A stretch of 64,000 bases of DNA from Streptococcus timonensis. Lineage in GTDB: Bacteria > Bacillota > Bacilli > Lactobacillales > Streptococcaceae. The notes beneath the pieces were generated by a model. That model searched no databases and had not been told where the DNA came from. It was given only the letters and a program-made list of their open reading frames with translations. The stretch covers positions 193,501 to 257,500 of the forward strand of contig NZ_FMIX01000004.1 in NCBI RefSeq assembly GCF_900095845.1. The letters are read 5' to 3'. A program made the position numbers and the translations under genes. This document shows, one piece after another, positions 1 through 11,163 of the stretch (its first letter is position 1; every line of letters begins with the position of its first letter).

Positions 1-57
1 TTAGCTGAAAGATTAGAAGAGAAAGGATCTATTCAGACATGGATCGAAAGCCTGTAA
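1..57 (+). CDS. mvaK1: Mevalonate kinase, C-terminal end (partial)
   Basis: Only the last 18 codons, ending in TAA at 55-57, are inside the window; the gene begins upstream. The peptide tail (KGSIQTWIESL) matches what I remember of streptococcal mevalonate kinase, and it runs straight into mvaD, as in the streptococcal mevalonate operon. The mvaD start codon at 39 lies inside this gene, a 19-nt overlap that suggests translational coupling. Mevalonate kinase makes 5-phosphomevalonate from mevalonate. No catalytic residues are visible here, so the call rests on context and the short tail. Confidence 0.85.
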   Translation, partial: LAERLEEKGSIQTWIESL

Positions 58-978
58 CAGTACGTTCCTATGCCAATATTGCTATTATTAAATATTGGGG
101 AAAGAAAGCAGAAAAAGAGATGGTTCCTGCGACTAGCAGTATCTCTCTGACTTTAGAAAATATGTATACGGAGACGACACTTTCTCCTTTACCAGCGGAT
201 GCAAAGGCGGATGCCTTTTACATCAATGGTCAGTTGCAAAACGAAGCTGAGCATGCCAAGATGAGTAAAATCATTGACCGCTACCGTCCTGAAGGAGCAG
301 GTTTTGTTCGTATCGATACTAAGAACAATATGCCAACAGCAGCAGGCCTTTCTTCAAGTTCCAGTGGTTTATCTGCCTTGGTCAAAGCTTGTAACTCCTA
401 TTTCCAACTTGGGCTGAATCGAAGAGAATTAGCCTTGGAAGCTAAGTTTGCATCGGGTTCTTCATCTCGTAGTTTTTATGGCCCCTTGGCAGCCTGGGAC
501 AAGGATAGTGGAGAGATCTATCCTGTTGAGACTGACTTGAAACTAGCTATGATTATGTTGGTCTTGGAAGACCAGAAAAAACCAATTTCCAGTCGAGATG
601 GGATGAAGCTCTGTGTGGAGACTTCGACAACTTTTGATGAGTGGATTCGTCAATCTGAACAAGATTACAAGGATATGTTAGTCTACCTCAAGGATAATGA
701 CTTTAAGAAAGTTGGAGAATTGACAGAGAAGAATGCGTTGGCTATGCATGCTACGACAAAAACAGCCACTCCCTCCTTCTCTTATCTGACAGATGCTAGT
801 TATGGGGCTATGGATTTTGTTCGTCAGCTTAGAGAACAAGGAGAATCTTGCTACTTTACCATGGATGCGGGCCCTAATGTCAAGGTTCTTTGCTTGGAAG
901 AGGACTTGGAACATTTATCAGAACTTTTAGGTCAACGCTATCGCTTAATCGTTTCAAAAACAAAGGATTTGAGCCAAG

Positions 979-992
<14 letters not shown>
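39..992 (+). CDS. mvaD: Diphosphomevalonate decarboxylase
   Basis: This is a 317-residue cytoplasmic GHMP-superfamily enzyme. It converts mevalonate diphosphate to isopentenyl diphosphate with ATP hydrolysis and loss of CO2. The N-terminal YWGKK motif (about residues 19-23), the GHMP loop PTAAGLSSSSSG (99-110) and the DAGPN segment (catalytic Asp about 276) are all readable. Length is normal for the family. It sits second in the mvaK1-mvaD-mvaK2-fni operon and overlaps both neighbours, so the four genes are probably coupled in translation and made in similar amounts. Isopentenyl diphosphate feeds undecaprenyl phosphate for cell-wall synthesis, which makes the pathway essential in streptococci. 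Confidence 0.97.
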
Positions 993-2971
<1,979 letters not shown>

Positions 2972-2973
2972 AG

Positions 2974-3005
2974 AAAGAGGTCAGGATTTTAGTCCCGACC
3001 TCTTT
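2974..3005 (+). terminator. Hairpin ending the mevalonate operon
   Basis: A 13-bp stem (AAAGAGGTCAGGA pairing with TCCCGACCTCTTT, one G-U) starts 3 nt after the fni stop codon. The T-run after it is short (TCTTTATC), so termination may be partial, allowing some read-through into liaFSR. Confidence 0.7.
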
Positions 3006-3037
3006 ATCATTCCTCAGACGGATGTGACTTTTGGGAT

Positions 3038-3068
3038 TTGTGATACAATTAAATAGAGAGGTCGGTTA
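3038..3068 (+). promoter_or_regulatory. Promoter and Shine-Dalgarno site of liaFSR
   Basis: An extended -10, TGaTACAAT, lies at 3041-3049, followed by an AGAGAGG ribosome site before the ATG at 3070. No good -35 is visible. An in-frame ATG at 3031 lies upstream of this -10 and so cannot be the start of a message made here, which fixes the liaF start at 3070. Confidence 0.6.
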
Positions 3069-3069
3069 C

Positions 3070-3768
3070 ATGCGAAAATTTCAAATTTTTCTATTTATTG
3101 AAGCTTGTTTATTGACAGGAGCTCTGATTATGATGGTATCAGAGCATTTTTCCCGTTTTCTACTGATGTTGCTCTTGTTTTTATTGCTGATTCGATATTA
3201 TACTGGAAAACAGGGGAACAATTTTATTTTAGTAGCAGTGAGCATCCTATTTTTCTTTATCATCATGCTTAATCCCTTTGTCATCATGGCTATCTTTGTA
3301 GCTTTGATTTATAGCCTCTTCTTGCTTTATCCTATGATGAATCAGGAAAGAGAAGAAACCAATCTGGTCTTTGAAGATGTTGTGACAGTAAAGAAGGAGA
3401 AAAATCGCTGGTTTGGAAATCTTCATCACTTCTCAAGCTACCAGACCTGTCGTTTTGATGATATCAATCTCTTTCGCCTTATGGGGAAGGATACTATTCA
3501 TCTAGAGCACGTGATTTTGAGCAATCATGATAATGTCATCATCTTGAGAAAACTGGTCGGTACGACTAGAATTATCGTACCAGTGGATGTAGAAGTCAGC
3601 CTCAGTGTTAATTCTCTGTACGGAGATTTAACCTTTTTTGACCAGCCTAAACGTGCTTTGCGTAATGAGCAATTTCATCAAGAAACCAGAGATTATCTCA
3701 AGAGTCCCAAGAGTGTTAAGATTCTTTTGACAACTATGGTTGGAGATGTTGAGGTGGTGAGAGGATGA
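3070..3768 (+). CDS. liaF: LiaF-like membrane protein of the LiaFSR stress system
   Basis: This 232-residue protein has about four hydrophobic segments in its first 85 residues, then a soluble C-terminal domain resembling the LiaF/YvqF cell-wall-active-antibiotic response domain. In Firmicutes LiaF holds the LiaS kinase inactive until envelope damage. It is the first gene of liaF-liaS-liaR, overlaps liaS by 4 nt (ATGA), and lies downstream of the mevalonate operon as in S. pneumoniae. The family call rests mainly on this gene order and the topology. Confidence 0.88.
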   Translation: MRKFQIFLFIEACLLTGALIMMVSEHFSRFLLMLLLFLLLIRYYTGKQGNNFILVAVSILFFFIIMLNPFVIMAIFVALIYSLFLLYPMMNQEREETNLVFEDVVTVKKEKNRWFGNLHHFSSYQTCRFDDINLFRLMGKDTIHLEHVILSNHDNVIILRKLVGTTRIIVPVDVEVSLSVNSLYGDLTFFDQPKRALRNEQFHQETRDYLKSPKSVKILLTTMVGDVEVVRG

Positions 3769-4754
3769 AAAAACAACCCTATATTTTAATTGGTCTCACC
3801 TCATTTCTCTTTGTTGCTTTTCTATTTCGAAGCATTTTTAAGGTCTTAGATTTGGAATGGACTTCTCTTTTCCAAGATTTAGAAAAGACAGAAAAAGTCC
3901 TATTTCTAGCTTTGATGTTTAGTCTTGCTCTAGCCTTTTTATTGGTCATGTTTTGGACAATGGTTGACGAAATTTCAAGAAGAAGAATCCAAGCAAATCT
4001 TAATCGTCTGCTAGCTGGTAAAGATATTAAAAGCCTTGGAGATGCTGATTTAGACGCAAGTTTTAGAAACTTATCAGGCAAGCTTGGTTTATTGACAGAA
4101 GCCATTCAAAAAGCAGACAATCAGGTTTTAGTCAAAGAAGAAGAGATAGTTGAAAAGGAGCGCAAGCGAATCGCGCGTGACTTGCATGATACGGTTAGCC
4201 AAGAAATTTTTGCTGCCCATATGATTTTATCGGGACTCAGTCAACAAGCTTCCAGATTAGACAAAGAGAAGATGCAGACACAACTCCAGAGTGTGACAGC
4301 TATTTTGGAGACAGCCCAAAGAGATTTGCGTATTCTGCTTTTGCATTTGCGACCGATAGAACTGGAACAAAAGAGTTTGGTTGAGGGAATTCAGTTGCTT
4401 CTCAAAGAATTGGAAGAAAAAAGTGAACTCGAAGTCAGTTTTAAATATCAGGTAGACGAATTGCCTAAAAAGATTGAGGAGCATGTCTTTCGTATCGTCC
4501 AAGAATTGATTAGTAACACTCTCCGTCATGCCCAAGCCTCTTGTATAGATGTTTATCTTTATCAAACGGAAACAGGCTTGCAGTTAAAGGTAGTAGACAA
4601 CGGTCTCGGTTTTCAGTTAGATGATGTCGATGAACTAAGCTATGGACTGCGCAATATCAAAGAACGAGTGGAAGATATGGCAGGGAGCATACAATTATTA
4701 ACAGCACCCAAGCAGGGCTTAGCAGTGGATATTCGGATTCCCTTGCTTGATTGA
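3765..4754 (+). CDS. liaS: Sensor histidine kinase LiaS/VraS (HK03 type)
   Basis: This 329-residue membrane kinase has two N-terminal transmembrane segments (about 5-25 and 43-67) with almost no extracellular loop, the intramembrane-sensing design. A HAMP/coiled-coil region and a HisKA_3 dimerisation domain follow. The H-box (RIARDLHDTVSQE) places the phosphorylated His near residue 141. The HATPase domain shows NTLRHA and DNGLGF. It should phosphorylate LiaR in response to cell-envelope stress such as bacitracin or antimicrobial peptides. It is coupled to liaF by a 4-nt overlap. Confidence 0.94.
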   Translation: MKKQPYILIGLTSFLFVAFLFRSIFKVLDLEWTSLFQDLEKTEKVLFLALMFSLALAFLLVMFWTMVDEISRRRIQANLNRLLAGKDIKSLGDADLDASFRNLSGKLGLLTEAIQKADNQVLVKEEEIVEKERKRIARDLHDTVSQEIFAAHMILSGLSQQASRLDKEKMQTQLQSVTAILETAQRDLRILLLHLRPIELEQKSLVEGIQLLLKELEEKSELEVSFKYQVDELPKKIEEHVFRIVQELISNTLRHAQASCIDVYLYQTETGLQLKVVDNGLGFQLDDVDELSYGLRNIKERVEDMAGSIQLLTAPKQGLAVDIRIPLLD

Positions 4755-4772
4755 CTAACAAAAGGAAATAAA

Positions 4773-5405
4773 ATGAAACTATTATTAGTAGATGACCATC
4801 AAATGGTGCGTCTTGGTTTAAAAAGTTATTTTGAACTACAAGATGATGTAGAGGTTGTTGGAGAAGCAACTAATGGAGCCGAAGGGATTTCCATGGCCTT
4901 GGAGCTTCGTCCAGATGTGACCGTCATGGATATTGTTATGCCTGAAGTCAACGGAATTGATGCAACTCTAGCTATTCTCAAAGAATGGCCGGAGGCTAAA
5001 ATTTTGATCGTGACTTCTTATCTAGACAATGAAAAAATCATGCCAGTCTTAAATGCTGGAGCTAGGGGTTATATGCTCAAGACATCAAGTGCCGATGAAT
5101 TGTTCCATGCTGTTAAAAAGGTGGCAGCTGGAGAGCTAGCGATTGAACAAGAGGTGAGTAAGAAAGTAGAATACCACCGCAATCATATGGAACTTCACGA
5201 AGAATTAACTGCGCGAGAACGCGATGTCCTTCAACTGATTGCTAAGGGCTATGAAAATCAGCGCATTGCAGATGAGCTCTTTATCTCCCTAAAGACAGTT
5301 AAGACCCATGTCTCCAATATCCTAGCCAAACTTGAGGTCAGTGATCGTACCCAGGCAGCAGTTTATGCTTTTCAACATCATCTGGTGGGTTCTGATGAAT
5401 TTTAA
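4773..5405 (+). CDS. liaR: Response regulator LiaR/VraR (RR03 type)
   Basis: This is a 210-residue NarL/FixJ-type regulator. The receiver domain carries the acidic pair DDH at residues 7-9 and the phospho-acceptor Asp near 53 (VMDIVMPE), with the conserved Lys in YMLKTSS. The C-terminal LuxR-type helix-turn-helix covers about 145-205 (LTARERDVLQLIAKGY). It is the partner of LiaS, 18 nt downstream with an AAAGGAAAT ribosome site. The LiaR regulon usually includes its own operon. Confidence 0.95.
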   Translation: MKLLLVDDHQMVRLGLKSYFELQDDVEVVGEATNGAEGISMALELRPDVTVMDIVMPEVNGIDATLAILKEWPEAKILIVTSYLDNEKIMPVLNAGARGYMLKTSSADELFHAVKKVAAGELAIEQEVSKKVEYHRNHMELHEELTARERDVLQLIAKGYENQRIADELFISLKTVKTHVSNILAKLEVSDRTQAAVYAFQHHLVGSDEF

Positions 5406-5452
5406 GGGACATAGGATGTAACTGAAGCATGTACGAAAAGCGCATCCATTAC

Positions 5453-5512
5453 TTGAAAAAGTTCGCTACTATGTGGTATAATGGACTGTATTAAAAATTT
5501 TAAGGAGAAATG
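5453..5512 (+). promoter_or_regulatory. Promoter of tig
   Basis: TTGAAA (5453-5458), an 18-nt spacer and TATAAT (5477-5482) preceded by TGG form a strong vegetative promoter. AAGGAGAAA sits in front of the ATG at 5518. Confidence 0.75.
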
Positions 5513-5517
5513 ACAGA

Positions 5518-6801
5518 ATGTCTGTATCATTTAAAAACAAAGAAACAAACCGTGGTGTCTTGACTTTCACTATCTCTCAAGACCAAATCAAACCAGAATT
5601 GGACCGTGTATTTAACTTAGTAAAGAAAACTCTTAACGTTCCAGGTTTCCGTAAAGGTCACCTTCCACGTCCTATCTTCGACCAAAAATTTGGTGAAGAA
5701 GCACTTTACCAAGATGCAATGAACGCTCTTTTACCAGACGCTTATGAAGCAGCTGTTAAAGAAGCTGGACTTGAAGTAGTTGCTCAACCAAAAATTGACG
5801 TAACTTCTATGGAAAAAGGTCAAGATTGGGTTATCACTGCTGAAGTTGTTACAAAACCTGAAGTAAAATTGGGTGAATACAAAAACCTTGAAGTATCAGT
5901 TGATGTAGATAAAGAAGTAACTGACGCTGATGTTGAAGAGCGCATCGAACGTGAACGCAACAACTTGGCTGAATTGGTGATCAAAGAAGGTGCTGCTGAA
6001 AACGGCGACACTGTTGTTATTGACTTTGTTGGTTCTATCGACGGTGTTGAATTTGACGGCGGAAAAGGTGAAAACTTTTCACTTGGACTTGGTTCAGGTC
6101 AATTCATCCCTGGTTTCGAAGACCAATTGGTAGGTCATTCAGCTGGTGAAACTGTTGATGTAGTTGTAACATTCCCAGAAGACTACCAAGCAGAAGACCT
6201 TGCTGGTAAAGAAGCTAAATTCGTAACAACTATCCACGAAGTTAAAGCGAAAGAAGTTCCAGCTCTTGACGATGAACTTGCAAAAGATATCGATGAAGAA
6301 GTTGAAACTCTTGCTGAATTGAAAGAAAAATATCGTAACGAATTGGCAGCTGCTAAAGAAGAAGCATATAAAGATGCTGTAGAAGGTGTTGCAATCGATA
6401 AAGCTGTTGAAAATGCTGAAATCGTAGAACTTCCAGAAGAAATGATCCACGAAGAAGTTCACCGCTCAGTAAATGAGTTCCTTGGAAACTTGCAACGTCA
6501 AGGTATCAACCCTGACATGTACTTCCAAATCACTGGAACTACTCAAGAAGACCTTCACAAACAATATGAAGCAGAAGCTGAGTCACGCACTAAGACTAAC
6601 CTTGTTATCGAAGCAGTTGCGAAAGCTGAAGGATTTGACGCTACTGAAGAAGAAATCCAAAAAGAAATCGAGCAATTGGCTGCAGATTACAACATGGAAG
6701 TTGCCCAAGTACAAAGCTTGCTTTCGGCAGATATGTTGAAACACGATATCACAATCAAGAAAGCTGTTGAATTGATCACAAGCACTGCAACAGTAAAATA
6801 A
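5518..6801 (+). CDS. tig: Trigger factor (ribosome-associated chaperone, PPIase)
   Basis: This 427-residue protein has the three trigger-factor domains. The N-terminal ribosome-binding domain carries the signature [12 protein letters not shown] (about residues 43-54, close to the classic GFRxGxxP). The central FKBP-type prolyl isomerase domain covers about 150-240, and the C-terminal helical chaperone arms follow. It binds near the ribosome exit tunnel and shields nascent chains. Codon use is strongly biased (GAA, AAA, GTT, CCA), as expected for high expression. It stands alone between its own promoter and a strong terminator. Confidence 0.98.
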   Translation: MSVSFKNKETNRGVLTFTISQDQIKPELDRVFNLVKKTLNVPGFRKGHLPRPIFDQKFGEEALYQDAMNALLPDAYEAAVKEAGLEVVAQPKIDVTSMEKGQDWVITAEVVTKPEVKLGEYKNLEVSVDVDKEVTDADVEERIERERNNLAELVIKEGAAENGDTVVIDFVGSIDGVEFDGGKGENFSLGLGSGQFIPGFEDQLVGHSAGETVDVVVTFPEDYQAEDLAGKEAKFVTTIHEVKAKEVPALDDELAKDIDEEVETLAELKEKYRNELAAAKEEAYKDAVEGVAIDKAVENAEIVELPEEMIHEEVHRSVNEFLGNLQRQGINPDMYFQITGTTQEDLHKQYEAEAESRTKTNLVIEAVAKAEGFDATEEEIQKEIEQLAADYNMEVAQVQSLLSADMLKHDITIKKAVELITSTATVK

Positions 6802-6812
6802 TCTGAAAAGAT

Positions 6813-6841
6813 AAAAAACCACCGGATTCGGTGGCTTTTTT
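6813..6841. terminator. Bidirectional terminator between tig and recD2
   Basis: CCACCG-GATT-CGGTGG is flanked by A5 on the left and T6 on the right, so it can end tig on the plus strand and recD2 on the minus strand. Confidence 0.9.
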
Positions 6842-6846
6842 GTGCT

Positions 6847-9213
6847 TTATTTTCCGAAAAACTCCTCAAGGTCATCTTGGTTAATCCCAATCATGGCTGG
6901 GATACTAGTCCAGTTATCTTCAGTTAGGATATAAGGTTGATGTGGATCAATCTGGTTTTCTGTTTCAAGAATTGGCTCATTTACTTCTTCAGAGCTTTCA
7001 GTTAAGTCGCTGAAACGTTCAATCAGATAGGTTTTTCGAGCTGTCCCGATATGTTTAGTCGCATAATCAAAGGCTTGAAGTTCGCCGAGTAGGATGAGTT
7101 TGCTTTTAGCTCGAGTAATAGCAGTGTAGATGAGGTTACGCTCCAGCATACGCTTGCTAGCACTGGTGATGGGAAGAAATACAACCGGGAATTCACTTCC
7201 TTGAGATTTATGGATACTCATAGCGTAGGCAAGACGAATCTTATACCATTCATTTCGAGGATAAGAGACCTCATTGCCGTCAAAATCAATGACAATTTCG
7301 TCTTGTTTGGATTCGGTATATTTACCAGGAATGAGGTCTGTAATATAACCTAAATCTCCGTTAAAAACGTTGACTTCTGCATCGTTAACCAAATGAATAA
7401 CCTTATCTCCGCTACGATACTGAAACTGACTTGCTTCAAAACTAATCTGTCCCTTTTGAAGAGGATTGAGCAGTTCTTGCATGAGTTGATTGATGGCATC
7501 GATTCCTGCTGCTCCACGATACATAGGAGCTAGAACTTGGATGTCTCGTGCAGGGATGTCACTTCTGAGAGCTGCATCTAAGATTTTTTCAATGCTAGCA
7601 GGTATATGGCCGCTAGAAATTTCAAAATAGGAGCGATCTGCTTTTTTCTCTGTAAAATCTGGAGGCAAAATTCCCTGCCTTATCTGACTCGCAAGTGTGA
7701 CAATGGTTGATTCTTCGCTCTGGCGGTAGATTCTTTCCAAGCGTGTTTGCGGAATACTTGGAATCTGGAGCAAGTCAGCCAGAACTTGACCTGGGCTAAC
7801 CGATGGCAACTGATCACTATCTCCAACGATGAGAATTTTACTAGTAGAGGAGATATTTGAGAGGAGTTGATTGGCTAGCCAAGTATCTACCATAGAGAAC
7901 TCGTCTACGATGATAAAGTCAGCATCTAGATAATCCTCCAAATGGCTAGTGTCAACATCTCCAGTCATTCCCAAGTGGCGGTGAATGGTTGCACTTGGCA
8001 AGCCAGTTAACTCGTTCATTCTACGAGCTGCTCTACCAGTTGGTGCAGCTAGAAGAATTGGAAGACTACTCTTTTTTTTCAGGTCCAGTCCTTCTAAAAG
8101 TGCATAAACTGCGATGATACCATTGATAACAGTAGTTTTTCCTGTTCCAGGACCACCTGTTAGGATAAAGACTTTGTTTTGGATTGCATCACAGATGGCC
8201 TGTTTTTGAATAGTATCGTACTGAATACCAAGTTCTTTTTCGACAGTAGAAATATATTTTTGAATACTCTCTTTGTTTTCGTCTTTGTCCTCTTTTCTTT
8301 CAAGGATTCTCATTAGGTGCTTGTGGATGCCTTCTTCTGCATAGAAGAGACTATTATCAAAAATTTTTGTGTCTATCTGCTGAACCTTGTCCTCTTCGAT
8401 TAGATGAGACAATTCGAGGGCAACTTGATTGGGATCTAGTTCAACTGGTCGAGAGGATTCTAGAAGGTTTATGGTTTGTTCTAGTAAGTCCCTTGCTTCA
8501 ACATAGGTATCGCCACTTTCCATACAGGAATTTAAAAGGTTGTGAATGATTCCAGCTCGAAAACGTTCAGGCGATTGGCTTTCAATACCAAGTTCTTCTG
8601 CTAGTTGGTCGGCAATGGTAAAGCCCAATCCTTTGATATCCTCCACTAGTTGATAGGGATAATTTTCAACAACATCTAAAGTTTCTTCCTTATATTCATC
8701 TAGAATTTGAATAGCTAATTTATTAGGGATACCGTAATTAGCCAATTTAGCCAAGATCATTTCTGTACCGTAGTTGAGACGGAGTGTAGAAATAAAGGCT
8801 TCACGACTTTTAGCCGATAGTCCAGAAATGGACTGGAGTTTTTCAGGATGCTCTAAAATTTTGTCGATAGTGTTTTCACCATAGATATCTACAATTTTCT
8901 GGGCAGTTTTAAGACCGATACCTTTGAAATGGCTGCTTGAAAAATATTTAACCAAACCTTTACTAGTCGGCTTTGCTCTCTCGTAGCGAGTGATTTGTAA
9001 CTGTTCACCATATTTTGAGTGTTGGACAATTTGTCCCCAAAAAGTGTATTCTTCACCCTCAATAACATCAGCCATGGTACCAGTTACGATAATTTCAAAA
9101 TCATCAAAGTCTTCTGCATTGGTGTCTTCAATCTCCAAGAGTAGGATGCGATAAAAATTGCTAATATTTTCAAAGATAATGCGCTCAATGGTGCCTGTAA
9201 AATATACTTCCAT
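6847..9213 (-). CDS. recD2: RecD2-type ATP-dependent 5'-3' DNA helicase
   Basis: This 788-residue protein has the RecD2 plan: an N-terminal OB-like/YrrC domain, helix-hairpin-helix repeats (GIGLKTAQKI, GLSAKSREAF, GLGFTIADQL) and a two-domain SF1B helicase core. Walker A GGPGTGKTT is near residue 352, Walker B is FIIVDEFSM, and the C-terminal motif is YTAITRAK. RecD2 acts without RecBC in Firmicutes, in replication-fork and mismatch repair maintenance. An in-frame ATG at 9225 exists, but homologues start MEVYF, so I use 9213. It follows lepB on the same strand after a hairpin. Confidence 0.95.
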   Translation of the reverse strand: MEVYFTGTIERIIFENISNFYRILLLEIEDTNAEDFDDFEIIVTGTMADVIEGEEYTFWGQIVQHSKYGEQLQITRYERAKPTSKGLVKYFSSSHFKGIGLKTAQKIVDIYGENTIDKILEHPEKLQSISGLSAKSREAFISTLRLNYGTEMILAKLANYGIPNKLAIQILDEYKEETLDVVENYPYQLVEDIKGLGFTIADQLAEELGIESQSPERFRAGIIHNLLNSCMESGDTYVEARDLLEQTINLLESSRPVELDPNQVALELSHLIEEDKVQQIDTKIFDNSLFYAEEGIHKHLMRILERKEDKDENKESIQKYISTVEKELGIQYDTIQKQAICDAIQNKVFILTGGPGTGKTTVINGIIAVYALLEGLDLKKKSSLPILLAAPTGRAARRMNELTGLPSATIHRHLGMTGDVDTSHLEDYLDADFIIVDEFSMVDTWLANQLLSNISSTSKILIVGDSDQLPSVSPGQVLADLLQIPSIPQTRLERIYRQSEESTIVTLASQIRQGILPPDFTEKKADRSYFEISSGHIPASIEKILDAALRSDIPARDIQVLAPMYRGAAGIDAINQLMQELLNPLQKGQISFEASQFQYRSGDKVIHLVNDAEVNVFNGDLGYITDLIPGKYTESKQDEIVIDFDGNEVSYPRNEWYKIRLAYAMSIHKSQGSEFPVVFLPITSASKRMLERNLIYTAITRAKSKLILLGELQAFDYATKHIGTARKTYLIERFSDLTESSEEVNEPILETENQIDPHQPYILTEDNWTSIPAMIGINQDDLEEFFGK

Positions 9214-9234
9214 AGAAATCCTCAATAGAATAAG

Positions 9235-9266
9235 AAGAGGCTGAGATTGGTATGTCTCGGCCTCTT
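9235..9266 (-). terminator. Intercistronic hairpin between lepB and recD2
   Basis: A 12-bp stem, AAGAGGCTGAGA with TCTCGGCCTCTT (one G-U) and an 8-nt loop, lies between the two genes. On the minus strand it is followed by TTATTCTATT rather than a clean U-tract, so it may attenuate recD2 rather than fully terminate. Confidence 0.5.
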
Positions 9267-9273
9267 AGTGTTT

Positions 9274-9888
9274 TTAGAATGTTCCGATACGGTCTATTGG
9301 CCAGAAACGGAATTTAGCTTCTCCAACAATGTCTTTTGCTTTAAAGGTTCCAACATGACGACTGTCATTGGATACGAGGCGGTTATCTCCTAGGAGAAGA
9401 TATTCCCCTTCTGGAATAGTAAAGGTAAAACTAGTGTTAAAATTAGCATCTAGAGTAAAGGCATGAGATTTTTCAGCAATACTTCTGAAATACTCTCCTT
9501 TTTTACCATCCCAATTGCTACCTGTATAGGTAGATTGAAGCTTATCCTCTTTAAAGCGTTTGAGGTACTCTGCTAGATAAGGCTCGTCTGTTTCTTGGTC
9601 ATTGATGTAGAGCTTATCGTTTTCATAGCGAATCTTGTCTCCTGGTAAACCGATAACACGTTTGACAATATCCTTATTTTCAGCATCTTCGTGGGCAACC
9701 ACAATATCATAGCGATCGATTGGAAGATGCTTAACAACAAAGAGAATCTCGTTGTCAGCTAGAGTTGGGTCCATTGAGTGTCCTTCAACTCGAACATTAC
9801 TCCAAAGAAAGACTCGACTAAGACCAATAAGTGCGAGAATGAGGAAAAATCCTCCCCACTCTTTTAAAAATATTTTAAAATAATTCAT
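9274..9888 (-). CDS. lepB: Signal peptidase I
   Basis: This 204-residue membrane serine protease removes Sec/Tat signal peptides outside the membrane. One N-terminal transmembrane segment (about 12-30) precedes the catalytic Ser38 in GHSMDP and the general-base Lys near 76 in KRVIGLPGDK. The later conserved block is LLGDNRLVSNDSRH. A roughly 40-residue insert between the box around the Lys and this block is usual in streptococcal SPase I. It begins 4 nt after rnhC on the same strand, so the two are probably cotranscribed. Confidence 0.97.
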   Translation of the reverse strand: MNYFKIFLKEWGGFFLILALIGLSRVFLWSNVRVEGHSMDPTLADNEILFVVKHLPIDRYDIVVAHEDAENKDIVKRVIGLPGDKIRYENDKLYINDQETDEPYLAEYLKRFKEDKLQSTYTGSNWDGKKGEYFRSIAEKSHAFTLDANFNTSFTFTIPEGEYLLLGDNRLVSNDSRHVGTFKAKDIVGEAKFRFWPIDRIGTF

Positions 9889-9892
9889 ACTT

Positions 9893-10774
9893 TTACCTTT
9901 CTAGCAGTTTTTTAGCTTTTTCAGTATTTTTAAAATGAAGTTTGGCACAAAAATTTAGACCCTCTATACCATAGGCTTGTAAAATTTGACTAGCCACCTT
10001 ATCAGAAGCAGCTCCAGCACCACTTGGAAGTTGATAACCTAACTCTCGTCCAAGGTTTTCAAGATTCTCTAGGAAGAGATCACGCGCAATGATAGAACTA
10101 ACGGCTACAGCCAAGTATTTCCCCTCAGCTTTCTCCTCCAAGGTTACTGGGTTTGAGAAGTGATTAGCCTCATTTTTCAGGTATTTATCATAGTTCTGTG
10201 AGCTGGTAAAGGCGTCGATAACAATTTTCTCAGGCTCAACACCCTTTTGAAGAAGGAGAAAAATCGCTTGATTGTGTAAGGCGACCTTTACAGATACAGC
10301 ATTGTAGCGTTCGCCAATGACTTCATTATATTTACTCGGAGAAAGCAGTAGTGCTTGATGTTGGATTTTTTCCTTAAGAAGTGGAGCAATTTGACGAATC
10401 TTTTGATCTGTCAAAGTCTTAGAATCTCCTACACCTAGTTTTCTTAAGAAGTCATGCTGATCTGGCTTTACAAAGGATGCCACTACAGCTAATCCTCCAA
10501 AGTAGGAACCATTTCCAACCTCATCTGTCCCAATTAAAGGGCAATCTTGGCCACTTATTTCTTGATTGGTTTGGTAACCAAAAAAGCTGGCATAATTTTC
10601 AGCAGATTCTCCCTGAAAGAGAACCTTTCCAGAAGTATAAATAGAAATGCTTACCTGAGGAAGCTTAAAAAAGTAACGTATATAAGGATTTTTACTAGGA
10701 GACAGAGAACTTTGATAGTGTAACACAAAATTCTGAATTTCCTCTTCACTTGGTGTTAGTGTTATACTTGCCAT
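9893..10774 (-). CDS. rnhC: Ribonuclease HIII
   Basis: This 293-residue type 2 RNase H removes RNA from RNA-DNA hybrids. An N-terminal TBP-like domain (DUF3378, about residues 1-75) marks it as HIII rather than HII. The catalytic start is [12 protein letters not shown] with D84 and E85. The plausible start is 10774, matching the pneumococcal N-terminus [10 protein letters not shown]. An extended -10 (TGGTACAAT, minus strand, 10787-10782 for the hexamer) lies only 7 nt before the ATG with no Shine-Dalgarno, predicting a leaderless message. Confidence 0.96.
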   Translation of the reverse strand: MASITLTPSEEEIQNFVLHYQSSLSPSKNPYIRYFFKLPQVSISIYTSGKVLFQGESAENYASFFGYQTNQEISGQDCPLIGTDEVGNGSYFGGLAVVASFVKPDQHDFLRKLGVGDSKTLTDQKIRQIAPLLKEKIQHQALLLSPSKYNEVIGERYNAVSVKVALHNQAIFLLLQKGVEPEKIVIDAFTSSQNYDKYLKNEANHFSNPVTLEEKAEGKYLAVAVSSIIARDLFLENLENLGRELGYQLPSGAGAASDKVASQILQAYGIEGLNFCAKLHFKNTEKAKKLLER

Positions 10775-10781
10775 AGTCTCT

Positions 10782-10843
10782 ATTGTACCATAAAAGCAGG
10801 AGAATTGGTAAAAACTGACAAACTTAGTGAAATTTGGTATAAT
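10782..10843. promoter_or_regulatory. Divergent promoters of rnhC and zapA
   Basis: On the minus strand TGGTACAAT (hexamer 10787-10782) drives rnhC. On the plus strand CTGACA (10815-10820), a 17-nt spacer and TATAAT (10838-10843) with TGG drive zapA, whose ribosome site GTGAGGTG is at 10847-10854. Confidence 0.75.
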
Positions 10844-10860
10844 ATCGTGAGGTGAATTTT

Positions 10861-11163
10861 ATGGCAAATTTAAATCGATATAAATTTACATTTGGGAAAA
10901 GGACTTTAACTTTAATTACTGAGCATGATAACCTCTTTATGGAGGAAGTAGCAAAGGTTGCTACAGAAAAATATGAAGCAATTAAAGAGCAAATGCCTGG
11001 AGCTGATGATGAGACTTTAGCTATTTTATTAGCAATCAATTGTTTATCAACACAGTTGAGTCGTGAGATTGAATTTGATGATAAGGAGCAGCAATTAGAA
11101 GCACTCAGATATCAAGTTGTTGCGGCTAAACAAGAACAAAGTAAGATTGAGGATCCCTTATGA
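10861..11163 (+). CDS. zapA: Cell division protein ZapA
   Basis: This small 100-residue protein is of ZapA type: an N-terminal globular part (KFTFGKRTLTLITEHDNLFMEEVAKVA) and a C-terminal coiled coil from about residue 60. ZapA cross-links FtsZ filaments at midcell. An in-frame GTG at 10852 lies inside the ribosome site, so I take the ATG at 10861. The stop overlaps the next start (ATGA), coupling it to the CvpA gene, the usual Firmicute arrangement zapA-cvpA-mutS2. Confidence 0.88.
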   Translation: MANLNRYKFTFGKRTLTLITEHDNLFMEEVAKVATEKYEAIKEQMPGADDETLAILLAINCLSTQLSREIEFDDKEQQLEALRYQVVAAKQEQSKIEDPL

